The translations under genes were made by a program, and so were the position numbers. Positions 46,280 to 58,639 of a stretch of DNA of 64,000 nt are shown here, piece by piece (positions within the stretch are counted from its first letter, which is position 1; every line of letters begins with the position of its first letter). Source of the stretch: Tenodera sinensis (Eukaryota; Arthropoda; Insecta; Mantodea; Mantidae); NCBI GenBank assembly GCA_030765045.1, contig CM060967.1, positions 123,222,912 to 123,286,911 on the forward strand, given 5' to 3'. The notes below the pieces were generated by a model, which did not search any database, was not told the origin of the DNA, and saw only the letters and a program-made list of their open reading frames with translations.

Positions 46280-46830
46280 ACCCATCCTCCGTTAGATTGG
46301 TTTTTCACAGTATCGACCCTAAAATAATGAACAGAGTAACATTTATCCCACTATAATTGAAAAAATACGTCCATCGTTGCGAAATATACTCATCTGCCTG
46401 CACAGAATAATTTTAATCCATGTTCGCTTGAGGGTGGTTTTTTACTATGTCACCCCTAAAAGAATGGAAATAAATAAATTACATTTTTATTTTACGAGAA
46501 TATAGAGAATTTGTACAAAAACCCTCAAAACTCCTTCACGGGTGTCTTTTCTTGTAATAGCATCCCCACATTCTCTTTCACTAAAGAACAGGTAAGTTTG
46601 TGAAATTTCCCATTTGTACTGAAATACCTCCAATCGAACAGTTTTGTCCCCATCACCCATTAGGACTGGTTTTGATTACCGTCGTTAAAATACAGAAGGG
46701 AAGAATATTTCATTTTATTTCTCAAAATGGAAAATTGTCAAAACTGACTCCTGCCACACACTTTTAAACCTTCCTCCATTAGAGGTGGTAATTTATGCTA
46801 ATGTCACAATATTTTAATGTTGTAATAAAG
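46280..46830. repeat. Imperfect repeated module
   Basis: Related segments recur near 46288 (CCTCCGTTAGATTGGTTTTT), 46422 (CGCTTGAGGGTGGTTTTTTA), 46656 (ACCCATTAGGACTGGTTTTG) and 46772 (CTCCATTAGAGGTGGTAATT), each followed by a CACC/ATGTCAC-like stretch. Spacing is irregular. It looks like a decayed tandem element. Confidence 0.4.
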
Positions 46831-46929
46831 AACGAAATTTGGTTGAAACCGGTAAAAGGCTGTAGGAGCGTATAACACATAGACATTGTTGGCTTTTATA
46901 TTAGATATATTATTCCAAATCTTGGAGTA

Positions 46930-47085
46930 CTATAGCTATGCCCTATTAAACTAGAATGTTCAATCTTCATATGCGGCACCTAGAATATCTAAAATACCCA
47001 CCTCTGTGCTGTAGAGCCTCTCATTCAAGAAGTCCAGAGTTCACATCACGGTTAGGTTAAGTAATGTGGATAAGGCTTTTTTGCG
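46930..47085 (+). repeat. Possible decayed SINE
   Basis: CTGTAGAGCCTCTCATTC and, 15 bases later, CCAGAGTTCACATCACGG resemble SINE A/B-box spacing with a mutated B box. It abuts a truncated HINE-like copy. The evidence is weak. Confidence 0.25.
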
Positions 47086-47148
47086 AAGTTTCCCCTTATT
47101 CTGATAAAATAAATATTCTGTAACTTTAAGCTTTATGGACCACAGGCA

Positions 47149-47631
47149 GAGTAAGATTTTGTTTATCTCTTACGGTTTACGAGTTATTCAAAAGTCATCC
47201 AGAGTAAACAGGATTACACAGGCTATAGCCAAAAAATTCAAAATATACATTTCATTTTTCATACAAATATCTCAAACATGTGGCATTTTAATCAAAATCG
47301 TTAGAGCCATTTTCAAGGAAATCAAAATTTTCGAAAAATTTTCCATATAAAGGATAGTTCAGGGTGAGACTACTTTCTTCAAAATCTTCTTGTTGCATCC
47401 TTGACAGACTTTAAACTTAACCAACTTTGGTTTTTAATCGACTTTTTGTTTTTGAGTTATGCTTTCCACAGTTATGCCTGACAGACACAGACACCCACAA
47501 GGATCTTTTTCTAAAAATACTTTTTTTGGATTCAGGGGGTCTTAAAACATATATTTCCGGTGAAATCTCGATATAAAATTTTTGGGTGGAATACAATGCT
47601 TCCCCTGCTTACCAGTAGAGAAAGTAAAAAT
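47149..47631 (+). repeat. HINE-like element, 5'-truncated
   Basis: The copy begins in the AGATTTTGTTTATCTCTTAC block and ends at ACCAGTAGAGAAAGTAAAAA. It has only a trace of the CA tract (GACAGACACAGACACCC). The hairpin loop is shortened to CTGCTTACCAG. Confidence 0.9.
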
Positions 47632-48339
47632 TACTCTTTCTAAATTTCTAAATTGCCGGTGGCAAATTATATATACTGGTTTCTATCTACCCTATACAAT
47701 ATAAATATAAAATATAACACTAATTTTACTGCTAAGTTCAAGTAAATAAATTGAGAGAACTTTAAGGTTAAATGTAAATTATGTAAACAAAATTTTCACT
47801 TGACTTTCTTCCTAATATTACTTTTCAATAAATCAATCAATTTATTACCTGAGAGCATATACATTTCATAGACATTTTGAAATTACGTACTGAGAAAAGT
47901 AATAGAATTTAAATAAAAAATACGCACAATAGACGTACTAATACTTACTGTTTCAAAATATGCATTAACATCATATACACTTAGATGTTATAAGAGTGTG
48001 TGAATTGCAATTTTATGTGTACTCATGTCCAGGTTTTTAACATGCTGCCGCAGTACATTATGTAATTTCACACCTAAATCATTAAAACTGTTTTTAGTTG
48101 TTACTTTTCTGTACAAATTAACCCTTAATTGTTCATTGTTTATAGTGTAATATTCGTGAGTCACATTATTTGTATGCGTCAATATTATTATTTACACGAA
48201 ATAAACATTTACTTACATATAAAGAAACAACTGTAAAAATGGCTATTTTATTTTTTTATAAAGTCTCTATATGTGATTTATGTTTCATGTTTGAATGAAT
48301 ATTACGCCACCCCCCCCCCCCCCCGCACCCCCAAGATCT
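47632..48339. other. Unassigned AT-rich DNA with a poly(C) tract
   Basis: C15 at 48310-48324 is the only distinct feature. A very similar tract lies at 50513-50527. Confidence 0.5.
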
Positions 48340-49060
48340 TTACTTTCTCAACTTGGTGATTCGTATTGAGACTAATAGTAAGATCACGAGTTTTGTCATA
48401 TAGCAGTTATTAATTATACTGTAAATTGCATCCAGCTCAAAGTTATTAATATATGGACTTTCTCCAAATATATTTATAACTAAATCGTCGGCATAACGAA
48501 AATATGACTACCAATATCACCAGTAGCTGCAGGGAAATAATTAATATTAGCAATAAACAACACCCGTTCCAATATAGAAACTTGCGGCACTCCAGTTACA
48601 ATCGGTACATCTGGTAACAATATACCATTTACGAATACAGATTGAAATCTATTACTTAAGTATCACTTTATGAGTCTCAGAGTTGATTCATTGAATCCTT
48701 AGAACTTAAATGTATTCAATAAAATACAATGAGGTATACCTACGTCAAAAACTGACGTATTATAAAATCTGTTCTTCTTTTTCTTTTAATTTTCTCAGTA
48801 CTCAAGACACATATGAAAGCTTCAATTTCACTCTCTGTGGAACGCCAATATCTAAAAGCATGCTCTTTATCACAAAAATATAATTATTCTCAAAATATTT
48901 ATCAAAATGATTATTTAAAATAAACCTTTCCAATAACTAGTATAATAGACACAGGTACCTATGTAGTTACCGTAATTGCCTTTAGCGTCCTTATTATGGA
49001 TGTAGAGTATTTTTGGCTCATTTTAAGCAGGATGAAAAAATTTCATTTTGAACACAGCCA
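48340..49060 (-). pseudogene. LINE reverse transcriptase remnant (CR1/Jockey-like)
   Basis: The minus strand reads, from upstream, FDKYFENNYIF, FDVGIPHCILLNTFKF, SNRFQSVFVNGILLPDVP, then IVTGVPQVSILERVLFIANI (GVPQGSILGPLLF pattern), and after a frameshift RYADDLVINIFGESP. The YADD catalytic box is intact at 48481-48495. Stops and a frameshift make it non-functional. Its motifs differ from the KGVRQGC type at 11280, so it is a different LINE clade. Confidence 0.75.
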
Positions 49061-49167
49061 TTAAATAAGTGTACTAATACTTCGGAGATAGAAGGGCAGT
49101 TAATTGACAATATAAACATTTAAATCTAAACCCTACATTATGTTAATTTTAAAGAAATAAAATTTAA

Positions 49168-49230
49168 ACATGGTAGAGATAGAGAGAGAGAGATAGAGAG
49201 AGAGATAGAGATAGAGAGAGAGGGAGAGCG
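49168..49230. repeat. AG/GATA-type microsatellite
   Basis: Repeats of AGAGAGAG with interspersed AGATAG units, directly at the truncated 3' side of an inverted HINE-like copy, probably occupying its microsatellite position. Confidence 0.85.
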
Positions 49231-49245
49231 TCACTACAATACGAA

Positions 49246-49837
49246 TAGTCAGTTGAACGTCTTTTAAGGGTGCGACAGAAATAATTTTAAGACAATTCCC
49301 TGTCCCAAACTACCCTTTTCATAAATTTTGATTTCCGAAAATAGCTCTGATGATTTTGATTAAAATACTACAAATTTAACGTAATTTCATTATAAATAAA
49401 ACGTATAGGTTGCTTGAATTTTCTGGGAAGTCCTTTGAAGTTCTCTCGATTGTGGATGGTTTTCCCATAATTGGTAAATCACAAGAAAAGGACGTTTACC
49501 ATACAGAAAATGTAGAGCTCGTTAAAACACACAATGCATGTTAAGGGGAGTCTATCATTTACAGATGTTACCTGATATTATACTTTCAGTGCTTTTCCAA
49601 ATGGCACATTTCTCGTTGCACAAAGAGAATTGAATTTCAATGTTATCTGATAGCATCCGGTTCTTGAAAGATTTAACCATTCGTAAACCTACTGTATTCC
49701 CTTAATACGCTGGTACGTACAAGGATATGTTTAAAAGTATTTATATTAATCTTTTATTTCAATTAATACGTATGTTTTTAAAGAATAGTTTGTATTAAAA
49801 TGGGTAAAGAAAGTTATATGAATGTAACACATCAGAT
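49246..49837 (-). repeat. HINE-like element, 3' end missing
   Basis: Starts at AGTTGAACGTCTTTTAAGGG, just inside the microsatellite, and runs through GATTTTGATTAAAATACTAC to AACACATCAGA, the inverted 5' end. Confidence 0.8.
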
Positions 49838-49906
49838 GAAACATGTAAGTAGTGGAAGTTACACAATAAAATATCTCATTCATTGTGAATAGGTATTTCT
49901 CACTAG

Positions 49907-50193
49907 ACTACGTATTTAACACTCTCAGAAAATTGAAGATATACATTTCATTTGTCATAAAATATCTTGAACATATGCTCCTTTAATCAAAATCGTAAGG
50001 TAAATTTGTGATAAGATGAACATTTTTGAAAATGTTCCATGTAAAAGGTACTCTAAGACGGAGAGAGCGGCGTTATTTTCTTTAAAAACTTTGTATCGCA
50101 TTATCACATCATCGGAAGATGTTGAAGTTGTGTTTAAGTTTGGTATTTAATCAACTTTTCGTTTTTCAGTGATACTTTTCCACACACATACAT
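49907..50193 (+). repeat. HINE-like element, central fragment
   Basis: AAGATATACATTTCATTTGT, CCTTTAATCAAAATCGTAAG, CATGTAAAAGGTACTCTAAG and TCAACTTTTCGTTTTTCAGT are the family's middle blocks, ending at a short CACACATACATAC tract. Both ends are absent. Confidence 0.75.
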
Positions 50194-50274
50194 ACAAAAT
50201 TTCTAGCAGTTTGTTGAATACTCACCTTTAGCACCTATAGCACTGCCAATGATAAATGATGGCATCAAAGCATG

Positions 50275-50590
50275 AAGTGTAAGATAAAAAGATAAAACTA
50301 AGATACAAGCGACTGAAATGAGATTTTCAAAATCAGTCGTGGTCTGTATTCGAAATAAGGCAATCACAGATCTGGCGTACAGACACTACTACAACAAGCA
50401 GAAAAGCATAGAAACAAATGGCGTCTGCACCACATAACAGAAGAAATAATGCCCAACAAAACTATTTCTTACAAACCTTGTGGACGTAGATCAATCAGTC
50501 AAGCCTCCTCCGCCCCCCCCCCCCCCCAAAAAGGATGGCTTGAACAAATAATAATGGGATGGACAAAAGCGTAAACTGTGAAGAAAAAAA
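50275..50590 (+). pseudogene. LINE ORF C-terminal remnant
   Basis: The plus strand reads KIQATEMRFSKSV in one frame and LQQAEKHRNKWRLHHITEEI, then NKTISYKPCGRRSI, in another. They match the C-terminal pattern IQA.EM.F.R.V..W..H..R...P...YKP.GRR of insect LINEs. A C15 tract (50513-50527) has expanded within the coding region, followed by GWLEQI. Frameshifts make it dead. Confidence 0.65.
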
Positions 50591-51130
50591 GAATAATGCA
50601 AATTAAAGAGCACCCTTCTATATGCCTCAGTCTTACATTATTTCAAATGGTTTTAGCGATCAGTTATGTTAAATACACAAACACCCATGCCAGTGTATAT
50701 AGCAAAATTATGTGAACCAGTTGCTTATCCCTTGCTGCTCAACTTTGCCCATAAAGCTTCCCGATTTACTGTTTGAAAATTCACATCTATAATCCCTCTC
50801 ATTTTGTTCATAAAATATTCTTTAGCCTGTTGCTATAATAAATATTTTAACCATTGTTCTCTGACAATTCCCAAATTTTCTTGAAATTCTAATAGCCTAC
50901 CCGCTCTACATGTCAATGTTTCAGGCAGGAGTCTACCTCTCACACATATATTGCATTAACTTTTCAGTTGCTCCTTACTTGAAACTCGAACTTTCAGCTA
51001 ACAAAGCCTCCCAGCTCTTAAATAATGACTTGTATCATCTTAAAATACGCATTCACGTTGACGCTTGCGTACATTGCGTGGATAGAAAGAGCGTAATATA
51101 GAGGCTGACCTACATTAGAATTTATAAATT
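50591..51130. other. Unassigned DNA
   Basis: No gene or repeat is recognised. Confidence 0.5.
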
Positions 51131-51839
51131 AAAAATCTGATGTGTTGCACTCACATAACTTTCTCTACTCTTATGCTAACCATTCTTGCAAACTCTTATT
51201 CCTATATCTTCTTCGTGTTAGTTGAGAAAAACATTTGCACAAATTATCTTATTGCTCGTTTTCTTGCACGTGTAACGGGAATATGGGAATGGAGTAGGCT
51301 TTGGGTGATAGTCATATCTTTTAAAGCTTTGAGATTCCGTTCTCTTTGCACGGTTAACGTATAAGAAATGAATAGCCATGTTCCACTTCACAGAAGTATA
51401 AGTTCTCCAAAACATATCTCCGAAATGGTTCACTCTATAACAAAGCTTATTTGTACATAAATTGTGTATTTTAAGAAGATCTACATTTTTTGTACACTAA
51501 GATTTGGTCTGTCTCTTACGGTTTGCCAGTTAATGAAAAGTCATGCAGAGTAAATAGCACTTCATGGGCTACAGCCAGAAATTCAAGATATGCATTTCAT
51601 TTGTGATAAAACTATCTCAAGCATATGCCATTTTAATCAAACTCGTTAGAGCCATTTTCAAGAAAATAAAAATTTTCAAAAACATTTTCATGTGAAGGGT
51701 ACTTTAGGGTGGAGCAACGTTCTCCAAAATCTTCGTGTCGCATCTCTGAAAGAGATTACACTTAAATACCAACTTTGGTTTTTAAAGGACTTTTCGTTTT
51801 TGAGTTATGCTGTCCAGACTAACACACATTCACACACAC

Positions 51840-51883
<44 letters not shown>

Positions 51884-52011
51884 GCCTTTTTATAAAAATG
51901 CCTATTTTTGGATTCAGAGGGTTTCAAAACATATATTTACGGTGAAATCTCGACTTTGAAGTTTTGGATGGAACACACTATTTCTTCTACTTACTAGTAG
52001 AGAAAGTAAAA
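51131..52011 (+). repeat. HINE-like element, full length
   Basis: A complete copy with AATCTGATGTGTTGCACTCA at the 5' end, a CA tract at about 51830-51880, CTTTTTATAAAAATGCC and GGTGAAATCTCGACTTTG, and the 3' end CTAGTAGAGAAAGTAAAA. The hairpin loop is deleted to CTTACTAG. Confidence 0.93.
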
Positions 52012-52210
52012 AAATAAACACAAAAAGGAACATGGTCAGATGGAGTAGGTGTTATGTAACATACATTATTACAAAAAAATGTTTTGAGGCAGCTTCATTT
52101 AATATCATTTAAGATTCTTAAAACGTAATAGTATTTGCATAGCTTTTTCAATCAAAATTGAAGTATTTATGACATAGAAGTGTCAAAGCAAAAATTGTGA
52201 CCAAAAATAT

Positions 52211-52760
52211 TTTTACTTTCTCTACTACGTATAGTAATTGAGGAAATTATTGTATTCGACACAAATTTTCGATGTCGAGATTTCACCGAAGATATATATT
52301 TTGAGACCGCTGAATAAAAAAGTTTTATTAAAAGGTCTGTGTGTTTGAATAGCGTAAGAAACGAAAATTGGGTTAAAACCCAATGTTGGTACTTAAGTTT
52401 AACATCCTTCATACTATGCCACACGAAGACACTATAAAAGTTCCGCTACCCTAATCTTCCCTTTAAATGGAATATTTTTCGAAAATTTTTTCACTAATTG
52501 CTCTAACGATTTTCATTAAAATGCCATATGTTTAGGATATTTTTATGGCAAAAGAAATGCATACTTTATATTTTTCTGTCTTGTTTACTATTGATGAATC
52601 TTACATAACTAGAAGCGTAAGAGATTGACCAAATCTTACTATACCAAAAATGTACTCGTTAAAACACAGGTTTTGTGCAAATGCATTCTTGTGTGGAGGT
52701 ATTCCTTGTTTTATGAGTGAGTTTTGGAATATTTACACTTTTCTCAAATGGAAGGTCATC
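52211..52760 (-). repeat. HINE-like element, 5'-truncated, inverted
   Basis: It begins TTTTTACTTTCTCTACTACG with an intact hairpin (CTACTACGTATAGTAATTGA), lacks the long microsatellite, and stops at TCTCAAATGGAAGGTCATCG. Confidence 0.88.
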
Positions 52761-52764
52761 GTGC

Positions 52765-52931
52765 GCGCACGCACAAATAAATACACACGCGCGCGCAAAG
52801 CATTTTTGTAAAAATGCTGTTTTAATTTACGGAGCCTCAAAACGTGTGTTTCCAGCGAAATTTCAGTACCTAATTTGTATGTGAAATACAATACTTCGTT
52901 TACATACTTTACGTTGTGAAGAAAGTAAAAC
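52765..52931 (+). repeat. HINE-like 3'-end fragment
   Basis: From a CGCG/CACA tract through TTTTTGTAAAAATGCTGTTT and GAAATACAATACTTCG to the end GAAGAAAGTAAAA. It faces the inverted copy that ends at 52760, so the two may reflect a rearrangement. Confidence 0.75.
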
Positions 52932-54019
52932 AGTGTAATGAGTGTTGGTTTCCTGAGGTTAGGAGCAAGCGGTTCTAAGTTAATCGACCTCAGCCGAGCA
53001 GTCATAAAGTACGCTAATGCGATATATTGGCAATAATTTTATAAAACGTCACGCACAAAAATTGTTGTGAATATACGACTACAACTTCAGTGTATCAAAA
53101 AAATGTAATTTCTTATTCACTTTTGTACACCTATAGAAGTTTGATTATTCTCTCTGTATGCATGTCAACGTTCAAACTTATAAGTCCCAGATGTGATTCC
53201 CCACTGAATAGTGGAAATTTTTTTAGTCAGGGTTGTGCTTCATTCTCCCTAGACTCTGGAATTATGAGTGGCTATGTGTTTGTATGTGAGTCTGAGTGTG
53301 TGAGTTTAATGTTATATTCAAAATTAGTTTGTACCCAAAGATTAACACCACTGTAAGCGAGTGAACATCATTGTTCCAAAGATAACAAGGCACTGATGTG
53401 ACTAGTTACTAAAGACGGCATATAAATAAAACAGAAATAAACTGACTGCTGTCAGAGTACTCTGTGATAGTTCTTTTGAAGTCTTTGTTATATGTAAAAC
53501 AGAATAAATGTATTCATATAGTAGGCGATGAAAACAAGAAAGAGTTAACAATACTGTTTGAGGGAATCTTTAAAAATTACAAGGGGCTTAGGTCACGTTA
53601 CCCTGTTAGCTTTTTAAAGTCCAGTTACAAAGAAATTAATTTCACTTAACGCCCCCATCCTTTATGAAATTGTATAATTATCTAACGAACCATTCCTATA
53701 TCCAAAAGACGAAATCAGTCTATTAAACACACGATGTAAGGTTTACCGACTACCAATTGCTCCATTATCACCGTCCCAATAATCGATTTCGCCTACATTT
53801 CATATCATCCTCTTCCTCACTTTCATACCTGGTGCTTGTGCGACCACCCGCTTCTAGGTCTTCACTCTGTCGGGTCCATAGGTTCCTGTGCTCCTCGACA
53901 GGCTTCCGACCCTAGGTACTGGCTTGTAAGTCCTAGGGGGTGTAAGTACTACATAACGGGAGGGTAATTAGATAAAGAAGATAACCAAGAACAAATTATA
54001 CAACCATTACAATACACTT
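52932..54019. other. Unassigned DNA
   Basis: 53810-53940 is GC-richer but unrecognised; the remainder is AT-rich with no features. Confidence 0.5.
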
Positions 54020-55045
54020 TTTGGCGGAGGACAAAACGGCTTCAGCAAATGAAGATGTGATGGACATTTTAAATTAAAATTATTGTTAGAAAAAACGGAG
54101 AATTCAACTTAGAAATACAAATTGCGTTCATTGGTTTGGAAAAACCATTTGACAAAGTGGACAGAAATGAAGTATTAAAAATACTAGCCATAGATTAGAC
54201 GCCACAACAACCTTTAACAAACATAGTCTCATTGTAGCAAGTTGTAACGATAAATTATTAAACTAGTCAAACATTCATACAGAAATAAGACAAGATTGTG
54301 GCCTCTCACTACTATGTTTATTGTATATATGAATTTAATAAAAACAGAGAATGGAGAGAATTACCTCATGGTAAATAGACATTTACAACTAGATTCATTA
54401 CCTGTTGTAGACGATTAAACTCCGCTGGCATCTTCACGAGATGAATTACAACGTTCACTATTCAATTTTAACAAAACTAGAATAAAACTTGACATGAAAA
54501 TCAGTAAATAAAAACCTAAAGTATGGCTTTTTGCAGAGAATATCCTGTTCCTACCATAATATGGTTAGATTAAAAAATATTAGAAAGATTAAATTATTTC
54601 ACATTTCAGATAGACATGCTTTTTTGATGAAATAGATATTTCCCAGAAACTACTAAGTACAAAAGACACTGAATATAATTAACAACATTATGAAATCTTC
54701 CCTAGTACAAAGACATACTAGAATTCAACTGTATTGGCAAGACCTGCACTTTAAACAAGTGAAGTTGGACACTGAGCAAGAACTGAAGAGAACTATTGAA
54801 TTGAGATATACAGCAGGATATACAAAATGGGATCATAAACACAATGGAGGTGTGCTAGCAGAATTACAACTAGAACCTGTGGTTAACTAGATAAGCAATT
54901 ACCAAAAGAACTGGTTAAATCATCTACATTGCATGTGTATAAATACGTAGAATCCCAAAAGTTATGCTTCACTATCGTCCAAATTGAAAGAGATCTTGGG
55001 GTCTTCCAAACAAACGTTGGGCTGAAAATTCAAATGTGAGATCGT
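54020..55045 (+). pseudogene. LINE reverse transcriptase and C-terminal domain, decayed
   Basis: In shifting frames: FKLKLLLEKTE, LEIQIAFIGLEKPFDKVDRN (RT block A, with AFIDLEKAFD expected), RQDCGLSLLCLLYI (RQGCGLSPLLF), LASSRDELQRSLFNFN, LDMKISK, then MKSSLVQRHTRIQLYWQDLH and RYTAGYTKWDHKHNGG, ELQLEPVVN. This is one collinear LINE from RT to the 3' end, 5'-truncated near 54020. Many stops are present and the YADD box is lost (VVDD). Confidence 0.8.
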
Positions 55046-55320
55046 AACAGGCCTTATGGCCTAAGGGTAAAAGCACGAACCAACTAACCGTGCAGCGCAA
55101 CAGCCCTTTTCGGGCCAAAGCCTGCCACATGGCCGCTGCGTCCCCCACGTCTACCCACCATAAGTGGCATGCAGTTTTGGAGGTGGGACGTGGTGAGCAC
55201 CCGTCCGACCGGTGTATGCGATCTTCGAAACCAGAGGCCGCTAGTTCTCAATCAAATAGCGTGTCAATTGGCGCCTCAGGGACCTAACGAGGCTGACTGC
55301 ACCCGGGACTGTCTAATGAA
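55046..55320. repeat. GC-rich module at the LINE 3' end
   Basis: About 275 GC-rich bases follow the LINE remnant, with TATGGCCTAAGGGTAAAAGC and GATCTTCGAAACCAGA, which vaguely recall RNA polymerase III A and B boxes. It may be a SINE or the LINE 3' untranslated region. No other copy is seen in the window. Confidence 0.3.
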
Positions 55321-56354
55321 CTAGAGAATTGTTATACAGAATTCTCCCCCAGTCCTTAAGTTGCAGCAGACTATTCCAAATAACGGATGGAAAAATCCCC
55401 TATACTCACACAGAATGATGTGGAACATCGGCGGAACATGTGATTCCCTTAACCTCCTCCGGCGTCTTCCAAGTTCTGGAATGCAAAAGATACTGTATAG
55501 AGGGTAGACCCATTTGTCGTAATGCTTTCATGTTTTAGGATTCTCATAAAGACACATCCTGCTAATAATTCTATAGAAAAGGGGAGTTTTAAATGTTAAA
55601 TAAGAAATATTAGAAATATTTGCGACTGTGAAAAAATACTCCATCGTTTTTAATTTGTTTTTTCCTCCATAGCTAAGTACACAAACACTACATACTTAGT
55701 TTTTACAGAATGGAACAAACCTTAATAAATGCAACGAAATAGAATTCTACGCTCACTTGCCATCTAACTAAGTTCGTGAAAGTCTATGGCCATAATCCTC
55801 TCAGTTCGTATCAAATTGCTTCACTGAGTTCTGTTATCAGTTCTGTATAAAAAACTTGAATGCAACATAAACACAAAAGAAATAAAACCAAATTCTTACA
55901 TGAATATTATTAGGTTTTAGCATTCAGAAATTTCACTGTGTACGTCTATAGAATTAGTAGTTTTCGACAAATGGTAATGAAAGAAACAAACACAACAAAG
56001 GACCGATTATCGCTTTTGAAATCCTGTTTCATGTCTGCTGACGTCATGGTCGTCTTGCATATCCTTTCAATAAGATGCAACTGGTTATTTTTATGTATTT
56101 ATTTTATTTGTAGTCAGCAACTATATAGTATTCTGTGGAGTATTTACTCCATGGATTTCCATCTAGAAGTCAAGGTCTACTACGCAAAAAGGTTCTTTTA
56201 TAACTCCAATGGCTCTGTATGCAGCTACAAGGACTTAATAAATTCTTTTTAATGCTTTATTAACTTATAAAATGAATTTAAAGATTTAAATAGCCACATG
56301 TATGTCAGAACTAGTTGGAAATTTCAATGAAATTAAGTTTTTATTTATGAACAC
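55321..56354. other. Unassigned DNA
   Basis: A 104-codon plus frame (55938-56252) is hydrophobic in the middle but has no recognisable family. Nothing else is seen. Confidence 0.45.
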
Positions 56355-56600
56355 TCGATTTCACTACAATTTCAGAAGTGCTCTCTTCGATCTCATTGGT
56401 AATTGTTAATTTCAGTGGCTCAATACTGTTTCATCTCTCATAAGACACCCTAGGCTTAAAAAAATCGTACAGGAAGAAGTCCAATAGGCTGATTTCAGCT
56501 CATCCAGCTGGCCATTCAATAATCCCTTTATAAATTCAGGAAATGTCACACTTCTCCGCCAAATAGTTGAAACACTAGCGGAAACAACTGTCTCAAGGTT
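56355..56600 (-). pseudogene. Mariner-like transposase fragment
   Basis: The minus strand reads GIIEWPAG, a stop, then AEISLLDFFLYDFFKPRVSY and EPLKLTITNEIEESTSEIV. This corresponds to IEWP..SPDL..LDFFLWG.LK..VY.. of the same lineage as the remnant at 4430. It is a short, dead C-terminal piece. Confidence 0.6.
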
Positions 56601-57454
56601 GCGATAACACTACCAAATGAAAGCTGTTTTCACTTACTAAAGTTAACTAACTACTACTAAGTTGAAGTTTGAACAACATTTCATAGGCTATATCATCCCT
56701 TAATTCGTGAAATAGTTTAACAAATACTACCGGTGATATTCAAATTTTCTATATAATTTGACAATCACACATTACTTATGATAAACGCTGTATTTCATGC
56801 CAACGCCTATCGATGCTGCATTTATTACTTTTTGTGTAAACAGGTAAATTTTACATTTCTGGATAAGTGGATTTTAATATGTTTCATGAGATTACTTTAA
56901 AGAACAGTAACGAGCTGACCAACGTGAAAAAGAAGAGAAAAGTAAGGTTAATGTGTTGTTGTGTTAACATAGAAGTAACAAAATTACTTAACTGCACAAG
57001 GGGAAGTATAATGACATGCAATTAACCTAAAAGGACGTCCTGCAAATAGCCAACCAAATCACGGCGCACATGGTAGGGGTTGCTGCATCCCTCGGAGCTA
57101 CTTTGTGTGGAGTGTTGGTTCTGAGGTTAGTGTCAAGTAACTTGTTTGCCAGTTATTAGCTGAAAAAGTATTTTAATGGTAATTTCCTGTTCCCCTAAAC
57201 CAATATTCCCATTGAAAATCGTCGGTGGGTTTGAAACTGTTTCTACAGTTGTCGTATTGGCCTAACTTATTAACATAAGTGGATACGCCACATAAACGCT
57301 ATACCTACATATATTGGAACGTAAAACCCTTCTTCAGGCTAACAGAAACGTAAAAATCCTAGCTTGACGATGATAGGTAGTTAGAGTACAAGGACCACTA
57401 TGCTGAACCTAATAATAAAAAACTAATTTTTCAATGAAAATTAATTTATTGTTT
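56601..57454. other. Unassigned DNA
   Basis: A GAGTGTTGGTTCTGAGGTTAG segment near 57110 resembles GAGTGTTGGTTTCCTGAGG near 52940; no other feature is recognised. Confidence 0.45.
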
Positions 57455-58380
57455 TTCGAAATATGATCAAAACACTTTTACATGCGTGTGAACCATTTTA
57501 GATAGCATTTTTTTCAATCTACTTGAGAGACCTCCAAAGCATGGTTTATGAACGCTCCTTCTGCCGACGAAAATCATTGTTCACGCATTTTGTTCTTGAA
57601 GTGCGGGAACAAAAAGAAGTCCCTGGGTACCTCATCAAGACTGTACAGCAGATAAGTCATAAATTGGATTTTTTGGATATTCAAATAGCCGGTTGTTAGA
57701 CGATATGTGTGAGCGTCCACAATGTCTTGTTGAATAATCCGACGGCGATTGTTGCTTTTCGTTATTTGACCTAAGTTTTGCGGCAAGCAAATAGCTGTAT
57801 ACCATTCAGAATTGCCTGTTTTACGTTTCTCCAAAGACACTGTTGCCACATGACCAGTTCGTCTGATAATTTAAAAAAAAAAAAAAAAAAAAAAACAGGT
57901 GACCATTTGTTTCTAAGTCCTACTAGCGGGAACAACTTATGTTGGATGTGGTTCATCTGGAAACGCCCACACAGTCGACTGCTGTTTACGTTCCGGCTCA
58001 TGTGCACAGATCTATCATTCATTAGTTTTTACAGTCTTCTATACCTCTTTTGAAACACCGTTGTTATAATTCTCGAACAATCGACACACACATCTTTTTG
58101 AGATTGAATCAAATTGTGGGATCCAACCACAGCCAGCATTTTCACTGCTAGATGTTCATGCAATATTTTTATATATGCTGATGAAACCACTATCTCACAT
58201 GATTGTCTTGCATTATCAGTTTCTGCACAGCATCAATGTTTTCTGGCACGAGAACTGGTGTTGGACGACGTTCACGAATTCCTTACTGAGGGAACCTCGG
58301 CCCCTAATAAACTCTTCTTCGCTGATACACAATTTTCAAGCCATTTGTAAACAACAAAAAATAAACGCTCTTATGAAAAA
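57455..58380 (-). pseudogene. Mariner transposase pseudogene (SETMAR-like lineage)
   Basis: The minus strand covers much of a roughly 345-residue mariner transposase. In order: PENIDAVQKLIMQDNHV (N-terminal HTH region), NDRSVHMSRNV (first acid; GDES expected), WAFPDEPHPT-like frame, GHVATVSLEKRKTGNSEWYT, RRIIQQDIVDAHT (second acid), YSLDEVPRDFFLFPHFKNKM (third D, DD34D layout), and KCYLKWFTRM near the C-terminus. An A/T run of 23 bases (57873-57895) has expanded inside the frame, and multiple stops occur. Terminal repeats were not found. Confidence 0.85.
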
Positions 58381-58639
58381 TATTTGAAATAGATAATAGT
58401 AGAAAATGTCGAAATTTGCAGTGGATGCGACAGAAGGTACCCAAAACAATAAATGTTGCCAAGGATCAAAATGTAATATAGCAACCTTCCGCTGTACAAT
58501 TCTTAATAAGTAGAATAAAGTAACTAACCAAGAAGCGGTTACATCACCAATACCAAAGTTGACACGATTTCACTTTTGGTACATATAGAAATCCTAATTA
58601 CAAGACTCTTCCCTGTCAGTAGGTGCTTGGTGGGGAAAA
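58381..58639. other. Unassigned DNA
   Basis: Possibly the mariner 5' flank; no inverted repeat is recognised. Confidence 0.4.

Noticed and set aside
58114..58387. Plus-strand frames of 70-78 codons
   Set aside because: They are shadows of the mariner pseudogene on the minus strand.
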